From Emticicia aquatica (GTDB lineage Bacteria > Bacteroidota > Bacteroidia > Cytophagales > Spirosomataceae): a DNA stretch of 64,000 nt. Under the pieces are notes generated by a model. That model saw nothing but the letters and a program-made list of their open reading frames with translations, was not told where the DNA came from and ran no database searches. This document shows positions 7,954-15,432 of this stretch, in pieces. The DNA is taken from assembly GCF_923079645.1 (NCBI RefSeq), contig NZ_CAKLPY010000001.1, positions 868,001 through 932,000 of the forward strand, read 5' to 3'. Position 1 is the stretch's first letter, and each line of letters opens with the position of its first letter. Both the position numbers and the translations under genes were made by a program.

Positions 7954-8093
7954 TTCAATTTGATTGTTTTAATGGAGTGAAAAATAAATCCAATACTAAA
8001 ATTTCGATAATTTACTCAATAGTCTAGGCCTAAACTTATTTAGAATAAACGACGGATTTGCTTATAAAAAAGGTTGCATGAGGCTGATTAAAT

Positions 8094-8822
8094 TTATAAT
8101 TTATCAGTTTTTGCGGTTGATTTTTTACGTTTTAATGAATAATCAAAAAGGCCAATTTTAAAACCAGTATTTGCAGAAAACCCTTGATAATCAGTATTGT
8201 AACCATTTGAGTTAAAAGCTAGGCGATAATTAGCCCCGATGTGAAATTTTACAAAACGAGCCAAATTTGCTTCTGCAATAATACCAGGTTGAATAATTTT
8301 TGAAATATTTCCACTTTCATCATCATAATCAGTGTGAATCACATTTGGGTCAATTCCATCCGTTGGAAATACACCACCATCTCGGTCGCCTCTAAATGCG
8401 TGATGCTCTCCAAATTCGCCCAAACCATTCCCGCCAACGCCGATTACAAGAGGAAATGAAACATGAATAGCAGCATCAGGTTTTAATGTATATTCAAGTT
8501 TTAATCCAGCGAAAGAACCATTAATATTTGAACTTTGATTATTTCTAAAACTCCCAAATCCGGTAACCCCAACACCTAATTTTTTGTTAAACTGAAGCAT
8601 AAAAGAACCACCACCCAATGAAGTAAAACTGCCTCCTAATTGCCCATATTGATATTCTGGAGCAAAATAAATACCTAAATAATTTACTTTTAAGGAAGCT
8701 TTTTTTCCACCAAAAACAGTTCTAATCGAAGAAGTTTTTGTAGAATCCTGTCCTATTGCATTTGTCGAAATAACCAATGCCAAACTTGCTAAAAAAATAA
8801 TTAACCTGCTGAATCGTCCCAT
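8094..8822 (-). CDS. Putative outer-membrane beta-barrel protein
   Basis: 242 residues with a signal peptide (about 1-24, ending in NAIGQ). The mature part alternates short strands and Gly-rich turns (FAPEYQYGQLGGSF, KLEYTLKPDAAIHVSFPLVIGVGGNG) and resembles porin-family barrels of Bacteroidota. An acidic loop at about 135-165 (HAFRGDRDGGVF and neighbours) may face outside. It is transcribed divergently from the ECF sigma factor and separated from it by 196 bases. No specific function can be assigned. Confidence 0.6.
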   Translation of the reverse strand: MGRFSRLIIFLASLALVISTNAIGQDSTKTSSIRTVFGGKKASLKVNYLGIYFAPEYQYGQLGGSFTSLGGGSFMLQFNKKLGVGVTGFGSFRNNQSSNINGSFAGLKLEYTLKPDAAIHVSFPLVIGVGGNGLGEFGEHHAFRGDRDGGVFPTDGIDPNVIHTDYDDESGNISKIIQPGIIAEANLARFVKFHIGANYRLAFNSNGYNTDYQGFSANTGFKIGLFDYSLKRKKSTAKTDKL

Positions 8823-8851
8823 GTTATGTATATTTGTTTTATAAAATTGAT

Positions 8852-8975
8852 TTCACCCACCATTACGCTAGGCAGGCAAAAAAGGTGGGGTGAATTTTTT
8901 AAAATACTGTGGTTTAACTTATTTTTAAAAAGAGATTGAATTTTTATTCAATAATTACCCCACCATTTTTTTTTA
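8852..8975 (+). promoter_or_regulatory. Possible mutually exclusive hairpins upstream of the ECF sigma gene
   Basis: GGTGGGGT at 8884-8891 can pair exactly with ACCCCACC at 8957-8964, which is followed at once by a run of T. The same segment, extended to GGTGGGGTGAA, can instead pair with TTCACCCACC at 8852-8861. A terminator-like structure and a competing upstream pairing give an attenuator-like layout. The 65-base loop makes the long pairing weak. No transcription start is known, so this remains a hypothesis. Confidence 0.25.
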
Positions 8976-9018
8976 TTGTTCGTAATAGATTAACAAATAC
9001 CTAAAACCAATTATAATT

Positions 9019-9624
9019 TTGTTTTTTAAGAAAAAAACATTTTCAGAAGATAACCTTGAAAGCGTAATAAAGGCTTGTATTGACCAAAATAGTCAAGCCC
9101 AACGAACGCTTATCAAACTCTTTTTGGGCTATGCTAAAAGTATTTGTTCAAGGTACTCTAGCAATGAACAAGAAGTGGAGGAAATTATCAATGATGGTTT
9201 TTTGAAAATTTTCACGAATCTATCAAAATACGATACTACTCAGCCATTTAAGGCTTGGTTACGAACAATTATGGTCAATACGGCCATTGATTATTATCGA
9301 AGTAACCAAAAATATCATTTGCAAATAACGGTTGACGAAATTGAAATTACCGACTTTGATGACGACATTATAAGTCAGCTTTCGGTTGAAGAAATCATGG
9401 GGCTTGTACGTAAATTATCTCCAACTTATCGCATGGTATTTATTTTGTATGTAGTTGAAGGGTATAAACACCGAGAAATTGCCGAACGTTTGGGTATTCA
9501 AGAAGGTACTTCTAAATCGAATTTACAAGATGCACGAATAAAACTTCAAGAAATGATTAGAATACATTATCCTCATTTATTTGATATTTATGCGGTTAAA
9601 AAACATAAATTAAATGAAAACTGA
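9019..9624 (+). CDS. ECF RNA polymerase sigma factor
   Basis: A 201-residue sigma-70-family ECF factor. Region 2 (about 15-90) includes AKSICSRY, EVEEIINDGFLKIF and FKAWLRTIMVNTAIDYYR. Region 4 (about 125-180) includes LSPTYRMVFILYVVEGYKHREIAERLG and the helix-turn-helix that ends in GTSKSNLQDARIKLQ. No in-frame ATG is near the N-terminus; the first plausible start is TTG at 9019, just after in-frame stops at 8983-8988. Its stop overlaps the next gene by 11 bases, so the two are coupled. The downstream protein probably acts as its anti-sigma factor. Confidence 0.9.
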   Translation: MFFKKKTFSEDNLESVIKACIDQNSQAQRTLIKLFLGYAKSICSRYSSNEQEVEEIINDGFLKIFTNLSKYDTTQPFKAWLRTIMVNTAIDYYRSNQKYHLQITVDEIEITDFDDDIISQLSVEEIMGLVRKLSPTYRMVFILYVVEGYKHREIAERLGIQEGTSKSNLQDARIKLQEMIRIHYPHLFDIYAVKKHKLNEN

Positions 9625-11158
9625 CAAATTTGATGAAGAGTTTCGACGAAAAGTCGAGAGTTTTCACCCACCATTCCGAGATGATGAAATTGACCGAATT
9701 CAGGGTTATGTGAATCAGCACATCCCTCTGAGTATTTGGCAACGCTTTGGCCATGTATTTACTTATTCAGTAGCTACTGCCATTATCGTTTCTTTATTAA
9801 TCACCACTTTATATCAAGCGAATGAAAATAAAACTTTACTAAACAAAATTTCAAGTCTAAATAAACAATTGGAACAAAAACAAGTAATTGTAACAACTTC
9901 CAATAAGATAAATATGCCCGTAACTATCGAAAAAACGGATACAATTTATGTGCTAAAACATATAAAGAAAGAAGTCGAAGTCGCTAGCATATCTAACAAT
10001 TTTAGCGTTGAAATGACAGATATTGCTTCAACTGATGAGGCTAATTTAGTTTCAATCGAAGAGAAAAGTAGTAAAAATATCTTACCTAATTCAAAAAGAG
10101 TTTTTGCTGATAAAAATGCTTCGCCTGATACTAAATTGAAAACTGAGACACGTTCTTTAAACTTAATTGAAAATGAAAGGAAAGAAAAATTATCTTTGAA
10201 TTCTTTGAATAATACAAAAAATAAAAAATACAACGATCTGAAAAATAATAACAGAAATGTTGAAAAAACTGTACGAACAAGTAAAGCAAGTAAAAACGAT
10301 GTTACAACAGCGGATGTTTTCAAAAATGGCATTGAAAACTCAAATCAAACGGTTATTGTTTCAGAATCTCAATCCAATAAAACGCTTGAATTAGGAACAT
10401 CTGAAAATAGTAAAGTGTTGATTATAAGTGATTTGAAAAGCAAAGGTTTTGGTTTGTTCGACTTGAAATATCTCTTTGACTTATCAAATAGAAAAATCAA
10501 CTTACCTCAAGTTAGTTCATTACCAAAAAGCCGTTCGTCATTCAAATTTTCAAGTATTTCAGCTCCAAACTTAAAATATCGTGTTGGTTTAGGGGGAAAT
10601 GTTGATAATTCTCAAATAGGGTCGAGTATTCTAACAGATATTTTATTTGCAAAAAGATGGAGTTTAACAACAGGAGTAAATGTCTCTTTTCTTGGTTTTG
10701 AGCATTTTGGTGATGAGGATGATTTTAAACGAAAAACAGATAAGGATTTTAGAGAACAGCATACTGTTAATGTTCCAATTGGTAATTCGATTGAGAATAT
10801 TGAGGCACACCAAGTTTTGTTTCGAGTGCCAATTTATTTGAATTACCGTTTGCCATTCCAGAAAAATTATACAGGTTTGTTTGCAACAGGTACAGACCTA
10901 GATTTTAATCTAAAACAATTTACGTCGTATTCACATCGAAACTTTGCAATAGATGATGAACATGAAGGACTTATCGAAAAAATACCAGTTATTCCTTTTA
11001 ATAATTGGATGATTTCGACAGGAATTGAGAAAAGATGGAATCAATTTTCACTTCAAATGAGTCCTTATTTTGCTTATCAAATTAAACAAGTTTCGTACAG
11101 GAAAAATGATTTTACATTTGGTTTAAAACTAAATGGATTTTATAGAATCAGTCGATAG
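9614..11158 (+). CDS. Anti-sigma-like membrane protein with a long linker and barrel-like C-terminus
   Basis: 514 residues, with no family named confidently. It has a short cytoplasmic N-terminus (about 1-45), one membrane helix (about 49-67), a coiled-coil stretch (about 70-90, SSLNKQLEQKQ), then about 200 residues rich in Lys, Asn and Ser that look disordered. The last 200 residues (about 310-514) are strand-rich (YRVGLGGNVDNS, WSLTTGVNVSFLGF, FTFGLKLNGFYRISR) and resemble an outer-membrane barrel of the OMP_b-brl type. The overlap with the sigma factor and the N-terminal layout suggest anti-sigma function. An inner-membrane anchor joined to a barrel is topologically odd; the tail may instead be a periplasmic beta domain. 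Confidence 0.7.
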   Translation: MKTDKFDEEFRRKVESFHPPFRDDEIDRIQGYVNQHIPLSIWQRFGHVFTYSVATAIIVSLLITTLYQANENKTLLNKISSLNKQLEQKQVIVTTSNKINMPVTIEKTDTIYVLKHIKKEVEVASISNNFSVEMTDIASTDEANLVSIEEKSSKNILPNSKRVFADKNASPDTKLKTETRSLNLIENERKEKLSLNSLNNTKNKKYNDLKNNNRNVEKTVRTSKASKNDVTTADVFKNGIENSNQTVIVSESQSNKTLELGTSENSKVLIISDLKSKGFGLFDLKYLFDLSNRKINLPQVSSLPKSRSSFKFSSISAPNLKYRVGLGGNVDNSQIGSSILTDILFAKRWSLTTGVNVSFLGFEHFGDEDDFKRKTDKDFREQHTVNVPIGNSIENIEAHQVLFRVPIYLNYRLPFQKNYTGLFATGTDLDFNLKQFTSYSHRNFAIDDEHEGLIEKIPVIPFNNWMISTGIEKRWNQFSLQMSPYFAYQIKQVSYRKNDFTFGLKLNGFYRISR

Positions 11159-11292
11159 ATGCAAAAATTTTAAGCATAATAAAAGATAAACTTGAATATA
11201 GAGGAAATGAAGAATAGTTTTTAAAATCAGTATAAAATGTTAATTTTGAGCAATTTGATTTTCTAAACAAAACCTATTTCAAAATATTAACT

Positions 11293-11829
11293 ATGAAACA
11301 GAATCAAAATTTAGCTCAAACCACTTTTTTGTTTTTGTGCTTTTTGATTGGTACAATTTCAACATCATTTGCTCAATACGGTGGTTATGGCGGTGGATAT
11401 GGAGGATACGGTGGCTATGGCAGCGGTTATGGTCGTGGCTATGGTAATCAGTTTAATAATCCAAGCTTTGATAACGGAAAACCCAAACCTCCACCAGACC
11501 CTGATGAAGTTGCTAAAGAAGAGACTAGGATAATGGTAAAAAAGCTAAAATTGAATGAAGAACAAGAAATTATTATTTCTTCACTCAATGAAGATTATGC
11601 CTATCAACGTAAAGATTTATATGAGTTGATTAAAAAAGATTTTGGAAATTCACAGCCAACTCCTGCTCAAATTGATAATGCCAAAGAAAAAATGGCTGCT
11701 TTAGAAACTAAAAAAGATAAAGAGCTACAAAAAATTCTAACAGAAGAACAATTTGAAACATACCAGGAAATGAAAGCTAAAAATCAAAAAGGAGCAAAAG
11801 GCGGAAAAGGGAAAGAGGTTAAACAATAA
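11293..11829 (+). CDS. Spy/CpxP-like periplasmic protein with a Gly-Tyr-rich segment
   Basis: 178 residues with a signal peptide (about 1-28, ending SFAQ). A Gly-Tyr-rich tract of about 24 residues (YGGYGGGYGG type) comes next, then a Pro-rich spacer. The helical region (about 80-160) contains KLNEEQEIIISSLNEDY and LTEEQFETYQEM, reminiscent of the LTxxQ motifs of Spy/CpxP chaperone-like proteins. The C-terminus is very basic (Lys/Gly). It lies downstream of the sigma/anti-sigma pair and may be part of the envelope-stress regulon of that sigma factor (inference). Confidence 0.65.
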   Translation: MKQNQNLAQTTFLFLCFLIGTISTSFAQYGGYGGGYGGYGGYGSGYGRGYGNQFNNPSFDNGKPKPPPDPDEVAKEETRIMVKKLKLNEEQEIIISSLNEDYAYQRKDLYELIKKDFGNSQPTPAQIDNAKEKMAALETKKDKELQKILTEEQFETYQEMKAKNQKGAKGGKGKEVKQ

Positions 11830-11933
11830 AATTAAATCAAATGCTTAATCTTGCATATTAGAGTTTTACCTTGATTTCCTATTCGGTAAAATATCTAGTA
11901 CAATATAAGCGTTTATTTGTTTTATTTGTATTG

Positions 11934-12692
11934 GTGAAAAAAAAGCAATTTAACATAGCTATCATTTATAAATTTAAAAAAGCGGTCATCTACTGCTTTT
12001 TTTTGATGCTTTTATGTTCGGAAGTTTTCGCACAAATCAATGATTCTGTACTCGTCAAACAGCCTGATACACTTCGTGCTAGATTAAGTTATGCAATCAA
12101 TTGGGATGCTCGAAGCTCAATTATAAAAGCTAAAAATGTTAATATTTGGGGAGTGAATTCTGGAATAATTATCGGAAAAAAGCGTAACCAAATTACTTTA
12201 GGCTACTATTGGCTTAATCTGAATTCTTATTTGCGATTGCTAGATTTGCGAAAAAGTGCAGCCAAAAGAGTAAATATTGATTATTATACCAAAACTGATA
12301 TTTATTTCTTTAGTTTAATGTACTGGAAAAATTTTGTTAATAATCGAAATTGGCAATTGAGTGTACCGATTGAAGTGGGTATTGGAGCAACAAAAAACCA
12401 AGGAGTTGGATTATTCGACGAAATCCAAATCTGGAAACGCAAAGATTATTTTATCCCAATTCAAGTTGGTCTTTATGTTGGCTGGAAAGCAACTCGCTGG
12501 GGTGGGTTGTCAGTGCAAGGTGGTTATCGTTATGCTTTGTTAGAAAAAAATATCCCCGATAGTTATAATGGACTTTATTATAGTGTTGGATTAAATGTTC
12601 GTCTTGCATTAATAACTGACATCTATCATTGGGTATTCAATAATAAATCGCCAAAAAAAATTATTAACGAATGGCATTTACGAAAATTATAA
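11934..12692 (+). CDS. Putative exported outer-membrane protein
   Basis: About 252 residues from a GTG at 11934; the frame is open back to a TTG at 11871, and the first ATG is at 12006. The GTG start gives an unusually long signal peptide ending in SEVFAQ; the ATG would leave only a stub, so the start is uncertain. The mature part is strand-rich with many aromatic residues (NQITLGYYWLNLNSYL, YFIPIQVGLYVGWKATRW, GLYYSVGLNVRLAL), as in small outer-membrane barrels. It is 104 bases or fewer after the Spy-like gene and might be cotranscribed. No family recognised. Confidence 0.6.
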   Translation: MKKKQFNIAIIYKFKKAVIYCFFLMLLCSEVFAQINDSVLVKQPDTLRARLSYAINWDARSSIIKAKNVNIWGVNSGIIIGKKRNQITLGYYWLNLNSYLRLLDLRKSAAKRVNIDYYTKTDIYFFSLMYWKNFVNNRNWQLSVPIEVGIGATKNQGVGLFDEIQIWKRKDYFIPIQVGLYVGWKATRWGGLSVQGGYRYALLEKNIPDSYNGLYYSVGLNVRLALITDIYHWVFNNKSPKKIINEWHLRKL

Positions 12693-12698
12693 TATTAC

Positions 12699-12730
12699 TT
12701 GGTTTTAAAGTAAATTTATTTTTATATTTG
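12699..12730 (+). promoter_or_regulatory. Bacteroidota-type promoter P1
   Basis: TTG at 12699-12701 and TATATTTG at 12723-12730, separated by 21 bases, match the TTG-N17-23-TAnnTTTG consensus of Bacteroidota housekeeping promoters. The predicted start is near 12737, with no coding gene immediately downstream. Confidence 0.5.
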
Positions 12731-12762
12731 TCCATTCAATAACAAAAAAATAAAGAAAATAC

Positions 12763-12794
12763 TTGTAACAACATATAATTTTGTTTTATCTTTG
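12763..12794 (+). promoter_or_regulatory. Bacteroidota-type promoter P2
   Basis: TTG at 12763-12765 and TATCTTTG at 12787-12794 with a 21-base spacer match the same consensus exactly. The predicted start near 12801 would give an RNA of about 150 nt ending at the terminator at 12920-12952. Confidence 0.5.
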
Positions 12795-12888
12795 AACCAA
12801 AATTAAAAACGCAAAATTTTTAGCATTTCAATGCAACCTTTTGCAAATTTCAATCGTCATCTATCATAGAATATAAAAAATATTAAAG

Positions 12889-12952
12889 ATAAAAGTTGTG
12901 TGGATTTAGTAGCGGGAAAGGCTGGGGTTATTTACTCCAGTCCTTTTTTTTT
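12889..12952 (+). ncRNA. Candidate small RNA unit 1
   Basis: An 18-base word (ATAAAAGTTGTGTGGATT, 12889-12906) is followed after 13 bases by a GC-rich hairpin (12920-12927 with 12935-12942, two G-U pairs) and nine T residues. The same word plus hairpin recurs 134 bases downstream. The only overlapping open frame is short and has no protein-like features. It lies in a 477-base gap between coding genes, downstream of two consensus promoters. It is called a candidate RNA because word and terminator are conserved together. Confidence 0.4.
12920..12952 (+). terminator. Rho-independent terminator of unit 1
   Basis: An 8-bp stem with two G-U pairs (GGCTGGGG with CTCCAGTC), a 7-base loop, then C and nine T residues: a classic intrinsic terminator. 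Confidence 0.75.
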
Positions 12953-13022
12953 GTATTATTTTCAAATAAATCGTGAATTTAGAGCTAAATCTATTTTAGA
13001 GATAATATATTATAGTTTTTTC

Positions 13023-13080
13023 ATAAAAGTTGTGTGGATTCAATTAATAAAGGCTGGGCATTTTGACCCAGTCTTTTTTT
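13023..13080 (+). ncRNA. Candidate small RNA unit 2
   Basis: Second copy of the 18-base word (13023-13040) followed after 10 bases by an 8-bp hairpin (13051-13058 with 13067-13074) and a T run. I see no exact TAnnTTTG box just upstream, so it may be read through from unit 1 or use a weaker promoter. It ends 90 bases before the AraC start. Confidence 0.4.
13051..13080 (+). terminator. Rho-independent terminator of unit 2
   Basis: Stem AGGCTGGG with CCCAGTCT, loop of eight bases, followed by six further T residues. The stem differs from that of unit 1 by changes that keep pairing. Confidence 0.75.
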
Positions 13081-13099
13081 AATCAATGTTTTTCTTAAA

Positions 13100-13127
13100 T
13101 TTGTTGTTCAGTTGACTTATACTTTTG
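13100..13127 (+). promoter_or_regulatory. Probable promoter of the AraC gene
   Basis: TTTG at 13100-13103 and TACTTTTG at 13120-13127, with a 16-base spacer just below the usual range. The predicted start near 13134 gives a leader of about 36 bases to the TTG start codon at 13170. Confidence 0.4.
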
Positions 13128-13169
13128 CAAATTATTGCATAATTTGATTCATAAAACCGACTTTATTAA

Positions 13170-14048
13170 TTGTTTAAAATCTATCAAATAGCTGATTTTC
13201 TAGATACAACAAAGAAAAATATTCAGTTTCATATCAATAAACTGGAAGGAACTCCACCTGCAAAAAATATTATTAGACCTCATAAACATCAATTTTATGA
13301 GGTCTTCTTGGTAAAAAGAGGTTTGATTAAACAAAGTGTTGATTATAAAGAATTTGAGATAAAAGGCACTACTTTATTTTTTATTTCTCAAGGCCAACTT
13401 CATCAATGGGAACGAAATAATGAAGTTTTTGAAGGATATCGATTAATGTTTACCGAAGAGTTTTTGTTACTTGGGCAACCGAATAAAAACATTCTTTTTG
13501 AGTTAATTTATTTAGATAATCTGTATCACAATCCTTACCTTGAACTTACGGAAAAGAATGCAAGCCAAATCATTGCTTGTTTTGAATTATTATTAGAAGA
13601 GTTTCAGCTGCAAGATGCTCGTGAAGATGCGTTGAGTTCGCTCGTTTTTGTTCTTTTGGTGAAAATCCAACGTCTTTTTAATGCTTATGAATCAAACCAA
13701 TCTTCAAAACATCAAATTGTTGTTTATAAACAATTTATATATCTAATTGAAAAACATTTAACTGAAAATCTTTCGCCTAGTGATTATGCTGAAAAATTGT
13801 CTATTTCACCTCGACATTTGAACCGAATTGTTCAAAATGTTGCAAATCAAAGTGTTACAGATATTATTCAACAAAGAACAGTCTTAGAAGCGAAACGCCT
13901 TTTGAGTTATACAAATTTAACCATTGGCCAAATTACTGATCAATTGGGTTTTGAAGATACATCTTATTTCTCTAGGTATTTCCGAAAGATTACTCACTGC
14001 TCACCCTCTGATTTTCGGAACCAAATGACCGAAAAATACCTAAATTAG
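13170..14048 (+). CDS. AraC-family transcriptional regulator (aromatic operon)
   Basis: A 292-residue regulator with an N-terminal cupin-like sensor domain (about 20-120: RPHKHQFYEVFLVKRG, SQGQLHQWERN) and a C-terminal AraC double helix-turn-helix (about 190-288: LSPSDYAEKLSISPRHLNRI, then TIGQITDQLGFEDTSYFSRYFRK and CSPSDFRN). No ATG lies near the N-terminus; TTG at 13170 is the likely start. It lies 90 bases upstream of the transporter and catabolic genes on the same strand, so it probably activates them in response to the aromatic substrate or an intermediate (inference). Confidence 0.9.
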   Translation: MFKIYQIADFLDTTKKNIQFHINKLEGTPPAKNIIRPHKHQFYEVFLVKRGLIKQSVDYKEFEIKGTTLFFISQGQLHQWERNNEVFEGYRLMFTEEFLLLGQPNKNILFELIYLDNLYHNPYLELTEKNASQIIACFELLLEEFQLQDAREDALSSLVFVLLVKIQRLFNAYESNQSSKHQIVVYKQFIYLIEKHLTENLSPSDYAEKLSISPRHLNRIVQNVANQSVTDIIQQRTVLEAKRLLSYTNLTIGQITDQLGFEDTSYFSRYFRKITHCSPSDFRNQMTEKYLN

Positions 14049-14066
14049 CCTTAATTATCCTACCAA

Positions 14067-14092
14067 TTTGGATTGATAAATAAATAGATTTG
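14067..14092 (+). promoter_or_regulatory. Possible promoter of the gal-type operon
   Basis: TTTG at 14067-14070 and an exact TAGATTTG box at 14085-14092. The 14-base spacer is shorter than usual, which would suit an activator-dependent promoter. The predicted start is near 14099, 40 bases before the transporter ATG. Confidence 0.35.
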
Positions 14093-14138
14093 TAATTATC
14101 TAATCTAAACTTATTTATAACTGTCTATTCAATCAATA

Positions 14139-15428
14139 ATGATTAATAATCTACATTTGAGTAGTATTTTGAAAAACCATAATACTACTATATTCGTATG
14201 CTTCCTAATGAATATGCTCGACGGAATGGATGTGATGGTGATTTCTTATACTGCACCTTCGCTTGCAAAAGAATGGGATGTTAGCCCCGAAATGTTAGGT
14301 CTTATATTTAGTACTGGATTATTTGGAATGGCCATTGGAGGGATTTTTTTAGCTCCTTTTGCAGACCAAATTGGCCGACGACGCACAATTATTATTTCGG
14401 CATTAATTATGGGAATCAGTGTTTTTTTGACCTGTTTTTGCCAAATTGTTGAACATTTATTGATTTTACGTTTCATAAGTGGACTAGGAATAGGCAGTAT
14501 GCTGGCTAGTACAGCCACATTAACAGCCGAATTCGCACCCAAAAAAACCAAAGATTTTTGGGTTAGTTTTGTTATGGCTGGTTATCCATTAGGTGCTGTT
14601 TTTACAGGTCTGTTAACTGCGGCAATTATTCCGATTTATGGTTGGAAAATGGCTTTTACAATATCAGGAATCATTACTTTTTGTGCTTTGCCCTTAATAT
14701 ATTTTTTCTTAGCCGAGTCTGAAGATTACTTATCAAAAGTTGAGATTAAGAAGGTAATAAAAGAAGCAAAGGAGGTGCTAGAAAAACTGCCTCCTGAGGC
14801 CCATGAGCTTTTGCCTCCATTTCCCAAAGTAACAATTGTTAAAAACTCAGTTTCTTCAATTTTATCAAATTCGTTTAGAAAAAAAACAATTTTACTTTGG
14901 GCTGCCATTTTTATGGCTTTCGCTACGCTTTATTTCTTGACTAGCTGGATTCCAAAATTAGCTACGACTGCTGGCTTATCGGTTTCATTAGCAATCTATG
15001 CTGGAACTGTATTTAATGTAGGAGCTTTCTCAGGAATAATCGTACAAGGGTACTTATCTGCAAAATTTGGTTTACGAAAAATCATTTTTTTATTTCTCAT
15101 AACTACAGCCAGTTTAATGGCAATGTTTGGGTTTTTCAAAGGCTCAGATTTTATTTTAGTTCTTTTTGGATTGATAGGTTTTGGGATTCAGGGGGGATTT
15201 GTAGGCTTGTATTCGGTGGCTGTTCGCCTTTATCCGACAGAAGTGAGAGCAACGGGTGTGGGTTGGGCAGTTGGTTTGGGAAGAACGGGGGCAATCGTCG
15301 GGCCAATTATTGGAGGGATATTCATCGCAGCAGGGTATTCAATGGCTATCAATTTTTTTCTATTTTCAATACCACTCATTATTAGTGGATTAGCAACGCT
15401 TAATATTCAATTTTCCGATTCAAAATAA
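14139..15428 (+). CDS. MFS aromatic acid:H+ symporter (AAHS family)
   Basis: A 429-residue, 12-helix transporter. Helix 1 carries the DGMDVMV motif corresponding to the acidic DGxD of PcaK/GalT/BenK-type aromatic acid symporters. The loop after helix 2 has ADQIGRRRTIII, the MFS signature, and the second-half helices include VRLYPTEVRATGVGWAVGLGR (in two halves), also typical of the AAHS family. It is the first structural gene of the aromatic operon, 4 bases before the dioxygenase, as galT is linked to gallate catabolic genes in pseudomonads. The substrate is probably gallate, protocatechuate or a similar hydroxybenzoate; sequence alone does not decide. Confidence 0.88.
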   Translation: MINNLHLSSILKNHNTTIFVCFLMNMLDGMDVMVISYTAPSLAKEWDVSPEMLGLIFSTGLFGMAIGGIFLAPFADQIGRRRTIIISALIMGISVFLTCFCQIVEHLLILRFISGLGIGSMLASTATLTAEFAPKKTKDFWVSFVMAGYPLGAVFTGLLTAAIIPIYGWKMAFTISGIITFCALPLIYFFLAESEDYLSKVEIKKVIKEAKEVLEKLPPEAHELLPPFPKVTIVKNSVSSILSNSFRKKTILLWAAIFMAFATLYFLTSWIPKLATTAGLSVSLAIYAGTVFNVGAFSGIIVQGYLSAKFGLRKIIFLFLITTASLMAMFGFFKGSDFILVLFGLIGFGIQGGFVGLYSVAVRLYPTEVRATGVGWAVGLGRTGAIVGPIIGGIFIAAGYSMAINFFLFSIPLIISGLATLNIQFSDSK

Positions 15429-15432
15429 ACTT

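Larger units (their letters stand above)
12889..13040 (+). repeat. Tandem direct repeat of an 18-nt word
   Basis: ATAAAAGTTGTGTGGATT occurs at 12889-12906 and again at 13023-13040 without mismatch, 134 bases apart. Each copy is followed by an AAAGGCTGGG / CCAGTC-type hairpin with a poly-T tail, while the sequence between the copies is not repeated. Confidence 0.8.

Noticed and set aside
9946-10332. 128-residue minus-strand frame
   Set aside because: Shadow of the Lys/Asn-rich linker of the anti-sigma-like protein; rich in Phe/Leu/Ser from reverse-complement bias.
11293-11829. Gly-Tyr tract as a DNA repeat array
   Set aside because: The DNA copies are short and degenerate; explained by the coding sequence.
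12900-13082. 60-residue plus-strand open frame
   Set aside because: It runs through both repeated words and both terminator hairpins; the repeats are explained better as RNA units.
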